Positions 1-8,451 are shown, numbered from the stretch's first letter. The stretch is DNA of 64,000 nt from Verrucomicrobiota bacterium (GCA_039192515.1 JBCCXA010000014.1:1-64000); one strand, 5' to 3'. Program-made: numbers and translations. Notes: generated from the letters alone by a model not told the origin.

Positions 1-374
1 AAGTGAACAACACGTCAACCATATCCGCCTTAGATTGGCTGCCTACATTGTGTGGAATTGCAGGCGTAAACATCAACCCTAATGAGTTTCATGGAGAAGA
101 TATACTAGACATCTGGATGGGGAACGATCGTTCGCGCGTAAGTAACCAATACTGGGAACGTTCAATGAAACAAGTCGATGACGAGGGCGAATGGAGGCTG
201 TATGTAAATGAGAAAAGACCAGGAGTTTTCAAGATAACCGGGCTATACAACTTAACAGCCGACTTATACGAGACCAAAGACCTCCAAAAAAATCCTCTTT
301 ATGCAGATAAAAAGGCCGAACTTCTAGCTGACTGGCAGGCTTGGGCAGCTACCTTACCAGTTACCTTGCCTTAA
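1..374 (+). CDS. Sulfatase, C-terminal fragment (left edge)
   Basis: This is the last 124 codons of a gene that begins before the window, so the first in-frame GTG at position 3 is not a real start. The text SALDWLPTLCGIAGV and the later LYNLTADLYETKDLQKNP are typical of the C-terminal part of formylglycine-dependent arylsulfatases, where the protein closes with a description of the target and an ED/TKDL element. The catalytic N-terminal half (CxPSR-type motif) is not in view. Sulfatases of this type are usually exported and remove sulfate from polysaccharides, but the substrate cannot be inferred from this piece. It ends in TAA and is followed by a strong stem-loop. Confidence 0.8.
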   Translation, partial: VNNTSTISALDWLPTLCGIAGVNINPNEFHGEDILDIWMGNDRSRVSNQYWERSMKQVDDEGEWRLYVNEKRPGVFKITGLYNLTADLYETKDLQKNPLYADKKAELLADWQAWAATLPVTLP

Positions 375-406
375 CAAGTATGCAAGACCTGCACTAAATA
401 CTGATT

Positions 407-449
407 CCCACAGTAGACCCCAAGGCCAAGTAAGCCTTGCTACTGTGGG
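407..449 (+). terminator. Stem-loop after the sulfatase gene
   Basis: A perfect 10-bp inverted repeat, CCCACAGTAG (407-416) against CTACTGTGGG (440-449), encloses a second short stem AAGGC/GCCTT. It lies 33 nt after the sulfatase stop and is followed by an AT-rich stretch (ataatttt) rather than a clean T-run. A transcription end for the sulfatase is the simplest reading. Confidence 0.6.
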
Positions 450-1128
450 ATAATTTTAAGCATCTAGAAGCTTTCAAGCTTAACTTTAAGCTACTTCCTA
501 GCTCTTAGCCATCGTAGCCGGGAGCAATGCCTTAATCAGATTATCCAGTCTCTTTTCATTGTGGCTCAAGCTTTTATGCATCTCGTTCAACTTCTATTAC
601 CTAATCCGCGTTAAAGATCCTCTGTGCTCATTTCTGTAAACTAACCCTTGTTCATTATTCGCTCTATGGTTAGCAGAGAATGCTCGCAGGCATCAGTATC
701 TATTCAGAGCATGTTTGAATTCACTTCAATAACATTTAAATATCCATTTTTGTCACTGGGGTTATCGATAAGATTGAAGCATTCATAAATTATTCCGCCG
801 GATTGATCCTCTGATGCCAACTCCAATCAAAGCCTAGTTGCTCTGTGCACTTTTCCGGATTTGATCCCCTGAAACTGACCCCGATCTAAGCAGTATGGTG
901 CTCCGCGCAAATTTTTTATAGCTTTCCCGGTCAAGCCGCAAGATGACAATAAAATAAGCCGGAGATAACTCTAAGAGGTCTGAAAGCATAATAGCTTGGA
1001 CCAGGCACTATCAATTATTCATTAGCAAATAAGCTAATCATATTTATGTATACACATACGGTTAATAAAGATTTGGATTAAATGTTTAATTTATTTGTGT
1101 TTCCACCCGATCTTATAAGAGGAAAGCA
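450..1128. other. Long non-coding stretch with decayed sequence
   Basis: No intact gene is visible in about 680 bases. On the minus strand around 498-590 a short open stretch reads LNEMHKSLSHNEKRLDNL before running into a stop, which looks like the eroded end of a coiled-coil protein. From about 771 to 1017 lies copy A of an intergenic element that recurs after the hom gene (see the repeat entries). The rest, including the region directly upstream of the sigma-factor gene, shows nothing identifiable and no convincing -35/-10 pair. Confidence 0.5.
771..1017. repeat. Diverged intergenic repeat, copy A
   Basis: This segment matches 3708-3896 in the same orientation. Shared blocks include agattgaag, ctccaatcaaagcctag followed by tgctctgtgca, then tcaagccg..gatgacaataaaa and a tail resembling ttggactaggcattg. 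Copy A is about 60 nt longer because it holds a second, similar unit (about 840-900 resembles about 785-840, with gatcctctga/gatcccctga and tgctctgtgca/tgctccgcgca). It contains no long open frame. It could be a remnant of a mobile element or an extragenic repeat family of this genome. Confidence 0.7.
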
Positions 1129-2139
1129 GTGATTATGAAAAAGAAGGAACCCATCAAAGTTAAAAAATCAGGGGAAATTCAGGATACGTTCCAGGCATAT
1201 CTGAATGAGATTGGAAAGACCAAATTACTGACACGAGCTCAGGAAATTGAGCTGGCTGAAAAGATCAAGGCTGGCGACTCCAGAGCACGTCAGCATATGA
1301 TCCAAGCAAACCTCAGACTTGTCGTTAAGTTGGCTCAGGACTATAAGAATTATGGACTACCCATGCTTGACCTGATTTCAGAAGGCAATTTGGGCCTTAT
1401 ACGTGCAGTTGAAAAATTTGATCCAGAAAAAGGTGCTAAATTCAGCACCTATGCCTCTTGGTGGATCAAGCAATCCATCAGACGAGCACTAGCCAATCAG
1501 AGTAAAACTATACGTTTGCCTGTTTATCTGAGTGATCGCGTTCAGAAAATGAGACGCATTGAGCATCAACTAACGGATGAACTGAGTAGGAATCCTACAG
1601 ATTCTGAACTGGCTGCAGAGTTAGAAATGACTATAGCTCAGGTTGCTATGCTAAAAAGAGTGTCGCTCGAAACACTGTCGCTAGATGCGTCTGCCTTAAG
1701 TGATACGGAAGACTATACACTCGCAGAATGCCTTGGTGACGCCAACTCGGACGATCCCTCAGAGCAATTAGAAGAAATGAATATGCAGCAGGCTGCTATT
1801 GAAGCACTTGCAGAATTGGATCAGCGTGAGATACGCATTCTCTCACTTCGATTTGGTCTAGAGGGAGAAGATGTGCAAACTCTTTCGGAAATCGGCAAGT
1901 CTTTTAACGTAACCCGCGAGCGCATACGCCAATTACAGAACGGCGCTCTGCGCAAAGTGCGAAGAGCGATCCGAAGAATGGATTCCGAGTCCAAGCGCGT
2001 TGCTAAAAACTTACAAGCAAAAAAGAGTGCCGCTAAAAAAGAAACCCGGGGCATCCTAGAGAACAAACTACCTCGCGAAACCTCTTGTCTAGAAATTAAG
2101 AAGCCATTTCCAGATAAAACCGGAAGTTTACTGGCCTAG
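1129..2139 (+). CDS. Sigma-70 family RNA polymerase sigma factor (RpoD/group 2 type)
   Basis: The protein directs RNA polymerase to promoters. Region 1.2 lies near residues 17-50 ([14 protein letters not shown]). Region 2 spans about 51-121 with [18 protein letters not shown] and [17 protein letters not shown]. Region 3 follows to about 200. Region 4 ends near 283 with [10 protein letters not shown]. At 336 residues it lacks region 1.1 and the large insert of typical vegetative RpoD proteins, so it may be a group 2 factor, or a compact primary one. The C-terminal 50 residues are a Lys-rich extension outside region 4. GAGG at 1119-1122 precedes both a GTG (1129, good spacing) and an ATG (1135), so the start is ambiguous by two codons. 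Both flanks carry copies of the intergenic repeat. Confidence 0.93.
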   Translation: MIMKKKEPIKVKKSGEIQDTFQAYLNEIGKTKLLTRAQEIELAEKIKAGDSRARQHMIQANLRLVVKLAQDYKNYGLPMLDLISEGNLGLIRAVEKFDPEKGAKFSTYASWWIKQSIRRALANQSKTIRLPVYLSDRVQKMRRIEHQLTDELSRNPTDSELAAELEMTIAQVAMLKRVSLETLSLDASALSDTEDYTLAECLGDANSDDPSEQLEEMNMQQAAIEALAELDQREIRILSLRFGLEGEDVQTLSEIGKSFNVTRERIRQLQNGALRKVRRAIRRMDSESKRVAKNLQAKKSAAKKETRGILENKLPRETSCLEIKKPFPDKTGSLLA

Positions 2140-2201
2140 TCTTGTTATAATCTATTTCATCCATTGACGAAACGTCTACGATCTGGCTTCATGGAACATT
2201 T

Positions 2202-3497
2202 ATGAAGACGATAGGGTTAGGACTTGTAGGATGTGGTGTTGTAGGAGGCGGATTGGTTAAGGCTTTGCGTAAGAATAGTGATTTGATCACCCAACGTTCC
2301 GGATTGGAATTGAACATCGCACGCGTTGCCGTGCGCGATATCAAAAAGGACCGCGGCATTGACCCTTCTTGTTTGACCACAGAATGGCTCGAAGTTATCC
2401 AAGATCCTAAAGTTCAGGTAGTTATTGAGTTAATGGGAGGAACTGACACTTCTTACAAGGTAGTGCAAAGGGCTATTGAATCAGATAAGCCTGTCGTAAC
2501 GGCAAACAAAGCTTTACTCGCTGAAAGAGGCGAGTCGCTTTTTGCTCTAGCAACCGAAAGAAAAGTCCCACTCTATTTTGAAGCCAGTGTCGCCGGGGGG
2601 ATTCCTATAGTCCAAGCCCTAACAGAAGGTCTACAAGCAAACCATATTAAATCCATACATGGTATTATCAATGGGACTTGTAATTACATTATGACTCGCA
2701 TGGCTTCAGAAGGTGCTGACTTCGAAACGATCTTGGCTGATGCCAAACGCCTTGGATACGCAGAAACCGATGAGGCCCTTGATGTCGATGGCATTGATGC
2801 AGCACATAAAGCAGCCATCTTGGCAACACTCGCATACGGCTTCTTCGTTCCATTTGATCATGTTTTTGTAGAAGGCATTCGCAACTTAACACCTTTGGAT
2901 TTTGATTTCGCGAGCAGCCTAGGATATTTACCTAAGCTGCTAGCAACGATTAAAGTAAATGAGAAAAACGCTGTAGAAGTTCGCGTTCACCCTACCCTCA
3001 TTCCAAAATCACATGTCCTGGCTTCTATAGATGGTGTTTATAACGCTGTAGCGGTTGAAGGAGATGTCGTGGGCAATACTCTCTTTTACGGCCGAGGTGC
3101 AGGAGCTGATCCTACTGCTAGTGCGGTATTGAGTGACACAATAGAAGTTGCCTCGCAAATAGCATCGGGTGATGCTGCACGACATTTCCAAGAACACCAT
3201 CTTTACAACAAACTCATTACTATGGATGAAGTGATAACCCGGTATTATGTCCGCCTTACAGTTGATGATAAGCCTGGTGTGTTAGCACAAGTTGCAGACG
3301 CTTTTGGAAAGAACAATATTGGTATCTCATCGGTCATCCAACCTGATAAGTCAAATGCGGATGGCACTATCCCATTGGTCCTTATGCTAGATAAAGCAAA
3401 AGAATTGGTTCTGCAGGAAGCCATGCAAACCATTACCCAGTTACCTGTAGTCAAATCACCTAATCAAGTGATTCGTTTGGAAGACTTTGAGGAGTAA
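2202..3497 (+). CDS. hom: Homoserine dehydrogenase
   Basis: It reduces aspartate semialdehyde to homoserine with NAD(P)H, the branch step toward threonine and methionine. The Rossmann motif GCGVVGGG lies at residues 10-17, followed by the substrate-domain motifs ANKALL (101-106), EASVAGGIPI (127-136), NGTCNYI (157-163) and DEALDVDGIDAAHK (190-203). An ACT domain (about 352-425, DDKPGVLAQVADAFG) indicates feedback control by an amino acid, normally threonine. The 431-residue length fits monofunctional bacterial enzymes with no aspartokinase part. It follows the sigma gene by 62 nt on the same strand, so co-transcription is possible but unproven. Downstream is a gene-free kilobase. Confidence 0.96.
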   Translation: MKTIGLGLVGCGVVGGGLVKALRKNSDLITQRSGLELNIARVAVRDIKKDRGIDPSCLTTEWLEVIQDPKVQVVIELMGGTDTSYKVVQRAIESDKPVVTANKALLAERGESLFALATERKVPLYFEASVAGGIPIVQALTEGLQANHIKSIHGIINGTCNYIMTRMASEGADFETILADAKRLGYAETDEALDVDGIDAAHKAAILATLAYGFFVPFDHVFVEGIRNLTPLDFDFASSLGYLPKLLATIKVNEKNAVEVRVHPTLIPKSHVLASIDGVYNAVAVEGDVVGNTLFYGRGAGADPTASAVLSDTIEVASQIASGDAARHFQEHHLYNKLITMDEVITRYYVRLTVDDKPGVLAQVADAFGKNNIGISSVIQPDKSNADGTIPLVLMLDKAKELVLQEAMQTITQLPVVKSPNQVIRLEDFEE

Positions 3498-4570
3498 ATC
3501 GAATAGCTTGCCATGACTCCTGTAGCTGGTTCTCAAGATCAGCCCGATGATTGTCACAAATCTTGACTGCTAGAAAGGTAGAACCACCTCGCAGCATCAT
3601 TCCTAATTTATCTCCTGAAATCCATATTACTACTTTATCTAGAGTATTTTTGAGTTCATTTTAAATAGACGTTCTCAGCATACCCCGGTTCAAACGGGTT
3701 ACTCAGGAGATTGAAGTATTTATAGATTTTTCAGCCGAATGGATTCTCTGACATCAGCTCCAATCAAAGCCTAGGTGCTCTGTGCAGATTTTCTGGACCC
3801 CTCAGTCAAGCCGGAGGACGACAATAAAAAAGCGAGAGATGAGGATAAAGAAGAGCTAGAGAATGACAAGTTGGACTAGGCATTGTTGCCTATTAATTTT
3901 GAAATCCATTAGATTGACACTTCATACAGTTGATAGCTAAGCCTTCGTTTGCTTCATATTCAGGTTAGCTCAGACCATATGATTAATACATCTACATCAA
4001 CTGTTTCACTCCCTTATGACTCAAGCTTTTATGCAATGATAATGCCACCGTTTAAAAGTTGAGGAAAGTGAAGAGTGTGGCAGGTTCTTGTTCTGTCTTT
4101 GTAAAATGGAATAGTGACCATCAAAATAGAGAACTACTTCTTAGGGCTTTGATTTCTGACAAATCACAAACTCCATTCTTTGCTACAATGGAATATGAAA
4201 AATTGGTTGATACAGCACCTAAAGAAGATCCCCCTAACACGACTTAGGAGTCTAGTGACTTAGATCGGATAAGATGGCCTATACTACATAGAAGAGCTTT
4301 AGAGTAGAAAAGCATTCTGTGAGTTTTTAATCTGGTTTAACTCGAGCATGACAAAAAGATACAATCGGAAGTGCCATTAAGTCTGTACGGTTGCCTTAAC
4401 TACCAGATGATGAGAATTGAGGAAGGCTTGACAAAATGGTGAAGAACAAACTGAAAAGAAGAAGTGTAAGTTCTCCATATAGCAGATACCAATAACCCGG
4501 TGATGAAAGTTAGACTCATGACCTATTGCCTCGACTTTCTTTTATCACCCTAGCATGCTCGTCAGTGAGG
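3498..4570. other. Gene-poor kilobase after hom
   Basis: No convincing gene is present. On the minus strand an open stretch of about 65 codons overlaps the end of hom (about 3465-3660) and reads like a C-terminal protein fragment (LGMMLRGGSTFLAV, later ENQLQESWQAIRF), but it has a stop just upstream and no clear family. Repeat copy B lies at 3708-3896. A 16-mer ctcaagcttttatgca at 4019-4034 also occurs at 565-580, and both sites encode HKSLSH on the minus strand. A 62-codon plus-strand frame at 4059-4247 has no ribosome binding site or recognisable motif and was not called. Confidence 0.5.
3708..3896. repeat. Diverged intergenic repeat, copy B
   Basis: This is the second copy of the element at 771-1017, in the same orientation. 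It keeps the left block (agattgaag), the central block ctccaatcaaagcctag with tgctctgtgca, and the right block (tcaagccg, gacgacaataaaa), but lacks the internal second unit of copy A. The two copies flank the sigma-factor and hom genes as direct repeats. Confidence 0.7.
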
Positions 4571-5272
4571 ATGTTCAGAAAACTATACGTCTTTCCCCTA
4601 CTTACTGTTGGCTACACATCCATACTTTCAGCCCACATGGCAGACCAGCAAACAGCTATTGCGGAAATTCGCTTCCCCTCCCCGAGCCAGTGGCAAGTCA
4701 GTATCCGCTTGGATGGCGAAGCGATCTTTCTCAATCTTCCAAATGACTGGCCTAATATGAGCGAATTTAAATCGCTGGAAGAACTTTACACTAACGAAAC
4801 ATTAACCGGTGATGAAATCCGAATTCCCATTTTAGAGTCGCTTGCTAAGCATATTCGTTTTTTGGTTGATGATAAGCCAATAAGCTACGAGTCAAGATTT
4901 TCCAAAGATCCTGAATTTGACTATGAGCCATCTTTTGGGGAATCCCTTTGGGGGCTCATCGAGTATGAGGGTCTCTTACCTCAGAGAGCTAAGAGCTTTC
5001 GCTTGCATTTCCCTAGAGAATACTATCCTTTGGTGATTAACCTATATCCAGCGAATTCTAAAGCATTATTAACTGATATCTTTCCAGCGGGTTTGACCAG
5101 GCCCCCTGAGCCCTATTTTTTCGAGTCTTCGGGGAATATAGGTGTGAATAAAGATGAAAAAGGCCTAGTGACTTATCTAAAGGGGTGGCTAATAATACCC
5201 TTTTCATGCTCTATACTCTTGGTTGTTTTTGTATTTGGTTGGCTGATAAGGAAAAAATGGCCATTTTTTTAG
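4571..5272 (+). CDS. Exported, membrane-anchored protein of unknown function
   Basis: I do not recognise the family. The ATG at 4571 is preferred over an upstream TTG (4526) because it opens directly on a signal peptide (MFRKLYVFPLLTVGYTSILSA). A soluble domain of about 180 residues follows, with acidic and aromatic segments and no catalytic motif I can name. Near the C-terminus a hydrophobic helix (WLIIPFSCSILLVVFVFGWLI) is followed by RKKWPFF. The layout, exported domain plus one C-terminal anchor and a short basic tail, implies a periplasmic domain tethered to the inner membrane. The Shine-Dalgarno is poor: gtgagg abuts the ATG. Confidence 0.7.
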   Translation: MFRKLYVFPLLTVGYTSILSAHMADQQTAIAEIRFPSPSQWQVSIRLDGEAIFLNLPNDWPNMSEFKSLEELYTNETLTGDEIRIPILESLAKHIRFLVDDKPISYESRFSKDPEFDYEPSFGESLWGLIEYEGLLPQRAKSFRLHFPREYYPLVINLYPANSKALLTDIFPAGLTRPPEPYFFESSGNIGVNKDEKGLVTYLKGWLIIPFSCSILLVVFVFGWLIRKKWPFF

Positions 5273-5343
5273 GCAGGAAAAATTAAGCCTATTCATTTTT
5301 CTATTGGCAAATTATGAACTCTGGGCTAGCGTAACCGGCTCTC

Positions 5344-6477
5344 ATGGTCAAAAAAGCATTGAAGAAGAAGGCATCAAAAGTCGCCAAAAAGAAAGCCTTG
5401 CCAGCTAAAGCCGCTAAAAAGAAAGTCGCTGCAAAGAAAAAAGCAGCTCCCCGCAAAGCAGGTAAGGCTCAAAAGAAGACTGCCAGTAAGAAAGTAGCAG
5501 TAAAGACTAAAGGGGTGTCTAAATCTAAGCCTGCTTCCAAAACATCAGCTAAGAAACCAGCCGCAAAGAAAAGCGCTAAGGCTCCAGCCAAGAAAGCAGC
5601 GGCAAAAAAAGCCAAAACCGTTGCGAAGAAGCCCATTTTAACGAGGGTAAATAAAGCCGCTAAGGAAAAGTCTACGAAAACAACTAAATCATCTGTGAAG
5701 AGTTTACAAAAGGGGCCGAATAAAAAGGTTGTGACTACCAGAACAGCAGCAAAACCAAAGCCTAGAACGAAAGCTTCGAAGGGTTCTCCCGCCGTGGAGA
5801 TACATGAAACGCCTACAACAGCTCAGGCCAACGAAACAAAAGCTACTCCCAAAACGCAGACCTCTGCTCCTAGAGTAAAACCTGTCAAAAAAGTCTACCG
5901 CAAGCCCCTTTTCCCCATCAAACCCAAAGCTGAATTAAGGGTGGACGGTTCTCCTCTCCCTACATCTAAAACTAACAAGGCCCCGGTTAAGAAAATCAAG
6001 CTAAGTGCTAAATTCCTAGAATTACAAAAAGGACGTCTGCTAGAACTACGCGATCACATGCTCGATCAAATGCAAGGAGTCGCTCAAGACAGTCTTCGTT
6101 CAAAGTCTGATAGCAGCTCCTCTTCCGCATTTGGCATGCATCAGGCGGATGCCGGTAGCGATGCATACGAAAAAGATTTCGCCCTCAGTTTACTTAGCCA
6201 AGAACAAGATGCCCTTTATGAAATTGAGGAGGCAATCAAGCGCATTGAAACAAGCACTTACGGTGTTTGCGAAATGTCAGGAGAAAGTATACCTCTGGAA
6301 CGATTAGAGGCTATCCCTTTTGCTCGATTTACAATAGAATGCCAGAAAAATGTAGAGCTTCAGAACCGTAGCCGAAACCGTTGGGACACGACTCCTCAGT
6401 TTATGGAGTCTGCTGATAACTTCTATGAAGAAGATGAGGATAGCGGCGAGGAAGAGGCTCAGAAACTAAAAAACTAG
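5344..6477 (+). CDS. DksA/TraR-family protein with histone-H1-like Lys/Ala-rich N-terminus
   Basis: Residues 1 to about 230 are a low-complexity Lys/Ala/Pro tail with many AKKA-type repeats, like histone H1 and bacterial H1-like proteins, and should bind nucleic acid. The last 150 residues form a DksA/TraR domain: a coiled-coil hairpin (LLELRDHMLDQM... EEAIKRIETSTYGVCE) and the zinc-finger region. Of the four canonical cysteines only C309 and C333 remain; the second is Ser312 and the third Thr330, so zinc binding is doubtful. DksA proteins enter the RNA polymerase secondary channel and tune rRNA and ribosomal-protein promoters. Here the gene lies 11 nt before rpsR. The start at 5344 has no strong ribosome binding site. 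Confidence 0.85.
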   Translation: MVKKALKKKASKVAKKKALPAKAAKKKVAAKKKAAPRKAGKAQKKTASKKVAVKTKGVSKSKPASKTSAKKPAAKKSAKAPAKKAAAKKAKTVAKKPILTRVNKAAKEKSTKTTKSSVKSLQKGPNKKVVTTRTAAKPKPRTKASKGSPAVEIHETPTTAQANETKATPKTQTSAPRVKPVKKVYRKPLFPIKPKAELRVDGSPLPTSKTNKAPVKKIKLSAKFLELQKGRLLELRDHMLDQMQGVAQDSLRSKSDSSSSSAFGMHQADAGSDAYEKDFALSLLSQEQDALYEIEEAIKRIETSTYGVCEMSGESIPLERLEAIPFARFTIECQKNVELQNRSRNRWDTTPQFMESADNFYEEDEDSGEEEAQKLKN

Positions 6478-6488
6478 GAGATCTCGAA

Positions 6489-6719
6489 ATGACTATTAAG
6501 AAGAATGCGCGCCGCAGGCGTCGCAATGCTAGGTCGTCAAGACGCCGCATTGATGTGCACGTCGACGCTATTGAATACAAAAACACCGACTTTCTGAGAA
6601 AGTTTATGACAGAACGCGGAAAGATATTGCCTCGTCGTGTGACAGGAATGACCTCTAAGCTTCACCGTAAACTTACTCGTGAAATCAGAAAATCACGTAA
6701 TGTTTTATTGCTAAAATAA
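6489..6719 (+). CDS. rpsR: Small-subunit ribosomal protein bS18
   Basis: A 76-residue basic protein. After an Arg-rich N-terminus (ARRRRRNARSSRRR) it carries the S18 core: IEYKNTDFLRKFMTERGKIL and RRVTGMTSKLHRKLTREI. S18 sits on the platform of the 30S subunit next to S6 and S11. The gene has a good Shine-Dalgarno (ctaggagatc) 11 nt after the DksA-like gene and is followed 18 nt later by rpmB, so the three are probably one transcript. The usual rpsF partner is not adjacent here. Confidence 0.96.
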   Translation: MTIKKNARRRRRNARSSRRRIDVHVDAIEYKNTDFLRKFMTERGKILPRRVTGMTSKLHRKLTREIRKSRNVLLLK

Positions 6720-6737
6720 TCTAGGAGAAATTCACAC

Positions 6738-7001
6738 ATGTCACGTATCTGTTCAATCACAGGTGCGGCACCTTCGCGCGGCCGCAAAATCAACCGCTCA
6801 GGTAAAGCCAAGAAAAAAGGAGGCATAGGTATGCACGTCACCGGTAATACACCGCGTACCATTACCCCTAACCTTCGTAACAAACGTATTTGGGTCCCTG
6901 AGCTAAACAAACACGTTCGTGTAAAAATTACGGCTAGAGCACTCAAAACCATCGATAAACGAGGTGCTTATAGCGTTCTTAAAGAAGCTGGTCTTATCTA
7001 A
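6738..7001 (+). CDS. rpmB: Large-subunit ribosomal protein bL28
   Basis: An 87-residue protein opening with MSRICSITGAAPSRGRKI, the standard L28 N-terminus, followed by NTPRTITPNLRNKRIW and a basic C-terminal half ending LKTIDKRGAYSVLKEAG. The CxxC pairs of zinc-binding L28 forms are absent; only one Cys is present near the N-terminus. The Shine-Dalgarno taggag lies upstream of ATG 6738. It is the third gene of the DksA-like/S18/L28 group. Confidence 0.96.
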   Translation: MSRICSITGAAPSRGRKINRSGKAKKKGGIGMHVTGNTPRTITPNLRNKRIWVPELNKHVRVKITARALKTIDKRGAYSVLKEAGLI

Positions 7002-7045
7002 TTTCCCATAATAGCAACTTATCTAAAATTTATCAAAGTAGTCGC

Positions 7046-7076
7046 TTGACCTACAGCTAAATCAAGAGCGTAATAT
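7046..7076 (+). promoter_or_regulatory. Possible sigma-70 promoter for the small gene at 7109
   Basis: TTGACC (7046-7051) and TAATAT (7071-7076) are separated by 19 nt, longer than the ideal 17, in the 107-nt gap after rpmB and 33 nt before the start codon of the next gene. Confidence 0.4.
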
Positions 7077-7108
7077 CTTTACAGAACTTAAACCGGAGAA
7101 TTTGTAAC

Positions 7109-7309
7109 ATGGCATTCAGTACAGTTAGCAAGAAAAGTGGCAAGACCTATTATCTTCACTTAAGGGAGCAAGAGCTTAAGGGTGGAAAAAAAGTGAATCT
7201 ATATTACTTTGCAGGGGAAATTAAGCCAGGTGCAATTGACGCCCTACCTGAAGGTTACATTGTCTCAGAGAATGAGCGCACAGGTCTGCCTCTTCTGAAA
7301 AAAGGTTAG
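7109..7309 (+). CDS. Small conserved protein of unknown function
   Basis: This 66-residue protein has the pattern KSGKTYYLHLREQEL, then GGKKVNLYYFAGEI, and ends PEGYIVSENERTGLPLLKK. I know this arrangement from short uncharacterised proteins scattered over several bacterial phyla (established only as conserved, not by function). It has no signal peptide or membrane helix and is predicted to be small, basic and cytoplasmic. It has its own candidate promoter and its own strong terminator, so it is probably transcribed alone. The Shine-Dalgarno ccggaga lies at a suitable distance before ATG 7109. Confidence 0.8.
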   Translation: MAFSTVSKKSGKTYYLHLREQELKGGKKVNLYYFAGEIKPGAIDALPEGYIVSENERTGLPLLKKG

Positions 7310-7331
7310 ACTTTTTCGTCGCATTTTTCAT

Positions 7332-7364
7332 AAAAAGGCGGTTATCCAAATGACCGCCTTTTTT
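7332..7364 (+). terminator. Rho-independent terminator
   Basis: AAAAAGGCGGT (7332-7342) pairs with ACCGCCTTTTTT (7353-7364), a stem of about 11 bp with a 10-nt loop and a closing T-run. It lies 23 nt after the stop of the small gene at 7109. Confidence 0.93.
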
Positions 7365-7380
7365 ATGGACGCAGTGTTCT

Positions 7381-8451
7381 ATGCCCCATTCTGAACTCCA
7401 GAGTGCTCAGTCCGTTGATCTTTCCTTATACCGCATGCCTGCGGAATGGGAACCACATGAGGCCACGTGGTTAGCCTGGCCTCTCAACCAAGAAACCTGG
7501 CCCGAGCCTTACTTAGCTCCGACGCAAGATACTTTTGCCTTTTTAATCGCTCACCTGACTCCATACGAAAAGGTGCACCTGCTCATACCAGAACATGAAA
7601 TTGAAAATCTAACTCAAAAGCTAGTTACTCATTCCATCTATGATGCAGCAAATTTACATCTACACCATTGGCCATATGATGATTCCTGGATGCGCGATGC
7701 TGGACCCATATTTGTTAAAAATGCTTCTGCAGAAGCATCCACTTTAGTAGCTCACAATTTTATCTTTAACAGTTGGGGGGAAAAATACAGTCCTTGGAAA
7801 GATGATAATGAAATCCCCCTCAAAGCGGGACAATATCTTAAGACTCCTACCCTAAATCACTCCCTGGTCTTAGAGGGCGGTTCCATTGAAGTTAATGGTG
7901 AAGGCGACTTGATAACAACTCGCCAGTGCTTACTCAGTCCTAACCGAAACCCTCACTTGAACCAAACTAATATTGAAAGCTACCTATGTAAGAATCTTGG
8001 ATGTGATCGCATACACTGGTTGGGCCAAGGAATCGAAGGAGATGATACGGATGGCCACATTGATGATATTGCTCGGTTTGTTTCCCCTTGCAAAATTGTT
8101 GCTGCGGTCGAACACAACAAATCAGATCCTAATTTCGAGCCACTCAAAAATAACCTTAAGCAGCTAGCGAAATTGAAGCTAGCGAACCATCAATCCCTAG
8201 AAGTCTTAGAAATCCCCATGCCTCAAAAAAGGTTAGAGAATCCTTTTGGGCGTTCCCCTGCCAGTTATGCTAACTTCTATATTGCAAACAATATCGTATT
8301 CGTTCCTACCTACTCGGATCCCAATGATGAGAGAGCTTTAACAATACTCCAAGATGCCTTTCCTGAAAGGAAAGTAATGGGCAGAGATTGCCGATCCTTG
8401 GTAGTTGGTCTGGGTTCTATTCATTGCATCACTCAACAACAGCCTTTGTAA
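7381..8451 (+). CDS. aguA: Agmatine deiminase (peptidyl-arginine deiminase family)
   Basis: It hydrolyses agmatine to N-carbamoylputrescine and ammonia, a step from arginine to putrescine. Family motifs are in order: MPAEWEPHEATWLAWP near residue 20, WMRDAGPIFV (about 103-112), LEGGSIEVNGEGDL, the GDDTDGHIDDIARFV block carrying the catalytic His and Asp, and the C-terminal GLGSIHCITQQQP with nucleophile Cys349. The length (356) matches the family. It starts 16 nt beyond the preceding terminator and has no adjacent carbamoylputrescine amidase in the window. Confidence 0.93.
   Translation: MPHSELQSAQSVDLSLYRMPAEWEPHEATWLAWPLNQETWPEPYLAPTQDTFAFLIAHLTPYEKVHLLIPEHEIENLTQKLVTHSIYDAANLHLHHWPYDDSWMRDAGPIFVKNASAEASTLVAHNFIFNSWGEKYSPWKDDNEIPLKAGQYLKTPTLNHSLVLEGGSIEVNGEGDLITTRQCLLSPNRNPHLNQTNIESYLCKNLGCDRIHWLGQGIEGDDTDGHIDDIARFVSPCKIVAAVEHNKSDPNFEPLKNNLKQLAKLKLANHQSLEVLEIPMPQKRLENPFGRSPASYANFYIANNIVFVPTYSDPNDERALTILQDAFPERKVMGRDCRSLVVGLGSIHCITQQQPL

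Noticed and set aside
4059..4247. 62-codon plus-strand frame after repeat copy B
   Set aside because: Weak start context, no recognisable motif and a setting full of decayed sequence; kept only as a note in the gap entry.
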